From the NCBI RefSeq assembly GCF_013090115.1, contig NZ_JABFNN010000039.1, forward strand, positions 434,001-498,000: a DNA stretch of 64,000 nucleotides. The letters are read 5' to 3'. Within the stretch, counting starts at the first letter, position 1, and the number at the start of each line of letters is the position of its first letter. Positions 63,714 through 64,000 of the stretch are shown piece after piece. The translations under genes and the position numbers were made by a program. A model generated the notes under the pieces. The model was not told the DNA's origin. It was given only the letters and a program-made list of their open reading frames with translations, and did not search any database. This stretch comes from Flagellimonas amphidinii (GTDB lineage Bacteria > Bacteroidota > Bacteroidia > Flavobacteriales > Flavobacteriaceae).

Positions 63714-64000
63714 CTAATTTTTCAAGATGAAGCTTCCAATTTTTGTGTCATTGTCTCTTTTTAGATTGAAATCACAATCTAATTCGCAGAGGTTGTTGCC
63801 TTTAGTTAGTATCTGCCTAAGTTCGTAATCTCCATTTTCCAAGGCTTTTTTTGTCCCGATAAAACCTGTGGATTCACTCAACCAACGGTAATTGATAAGT
63901 CCCCTGCTTTTTAATTCATTAACAACCATTCCTGAACCGTAAGCCCCAATTTCATAAGTTTCTTTAATAGATTTCTTAACACCTTGAAAATAAGGAACAA
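63714..64000 (-). CDS. DUF1906 (Rv2525c-like) glycoside-hydrolase-like protein, C-terminal part
   Basis: The frame runs from the right edge to the stop at 63714; the visible 95 residues read VPYFQGVKKSIKETYEIGAY then GSGMVVNELKSRGLINYRWL and SESTGFIGTKKALENGDYEL. The IGAYGSGMVV...YRWLSESTGF series and the LCELDCDFN Asp end fit the C-terminal half of DUF1906, a TIM-barrel relative of glycoside hydrolase 25. An ATG at 63929 is internal and is not the start. Confidence 0.8.
   Translation of the reverse strand, partial: VPYFQGVKKSIKETYEIGAYGSGMVVNELKSRGLINYRWLSESTGFIGTKKALENGDYELRQILTKGNNLCELDCDFNLKRDNDTKIGSFILKN

Overview
The window is a contiguous piece of a Bacteroidota chromosome, most likely a marine Flavobacteriaceae. 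The evidence is the AT-rich coding sequence, the TAnnTTTG-type -7 element in front of a tRNA gene, an STN-domain TonB receptor with DUF4249 lipoproteins, IntDOT-like integrase features, and the gene order dgkA-ftsK-lolA-lptF/G-ribB. I cannot name the species.

Left part (1-35349) is chromosomal backbone. A partial comM runs off the left edge. Next comes a minus-strand outer-membrane locus (1228-11388): an exported protein of unknown function, a TonB-dependent receptor, four tandem DUF4249 lipoprotein paralogs and a secreted MG2-like protein, with ATGA overlaps or near-zero spacing between most genes. Then follow a penicillin-acylase-family hydrolase, a dsbD-like/tilS/pabB/FMN-reductase run, a membrane acyltransferase-like protein, lpdA, a divergent Lrp regulator and PLP C-S lyase with an NhaC antiporter, a peroxiredoxin, and dgkA-ftsK-lolA-lptF/G-ribBA (plus). 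A DegT-family aminotransferase and a TauE/SafE permease (minus) close this part.

The most interesting part is 35453-60305. A tRNA-Ser(UGA) gene carries two integrated elements in tandem. The tRNA 3' end recurs at 35524, 45654 and 60252, so the tRNA's own terminator now lies about 25 kb away. Element A (about 10.1 kb) has an intact IntDOT-like tyrosine recombinase, a relaxase with MobC, a candidate oriT, and cargo: a CPBP protease, a membrane AraC regulator, an FtsX-type permease and an unknown protein. It looks like an integrative mobilizable element. Element B (about 14.6 kb) has only a truncated integrase and no relaxase. It carries a one-strand cluster of exported hydrolases and beta-propellers with a damaged membrane AraC regulator, and looks like a decayed, possibly cis-mobilizable element. 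Both elements have the same layout of paired 12-bp-spaced repeats near each end, at almost identical distances from the att core, but the repeat differs: GGTGAGTA in A and GGTGTCA in B. These are the best candidates for integrase arm-type or directionality-factor sites.

The right flank (60332-64000) returns to backbone: a one-POTRA outer-membrane barrel protein, a second barrel protein, a DUF547 protein and the C-terminus of a DUF1906 (glycoside-hydrolase-like) protein cut by the right edge.
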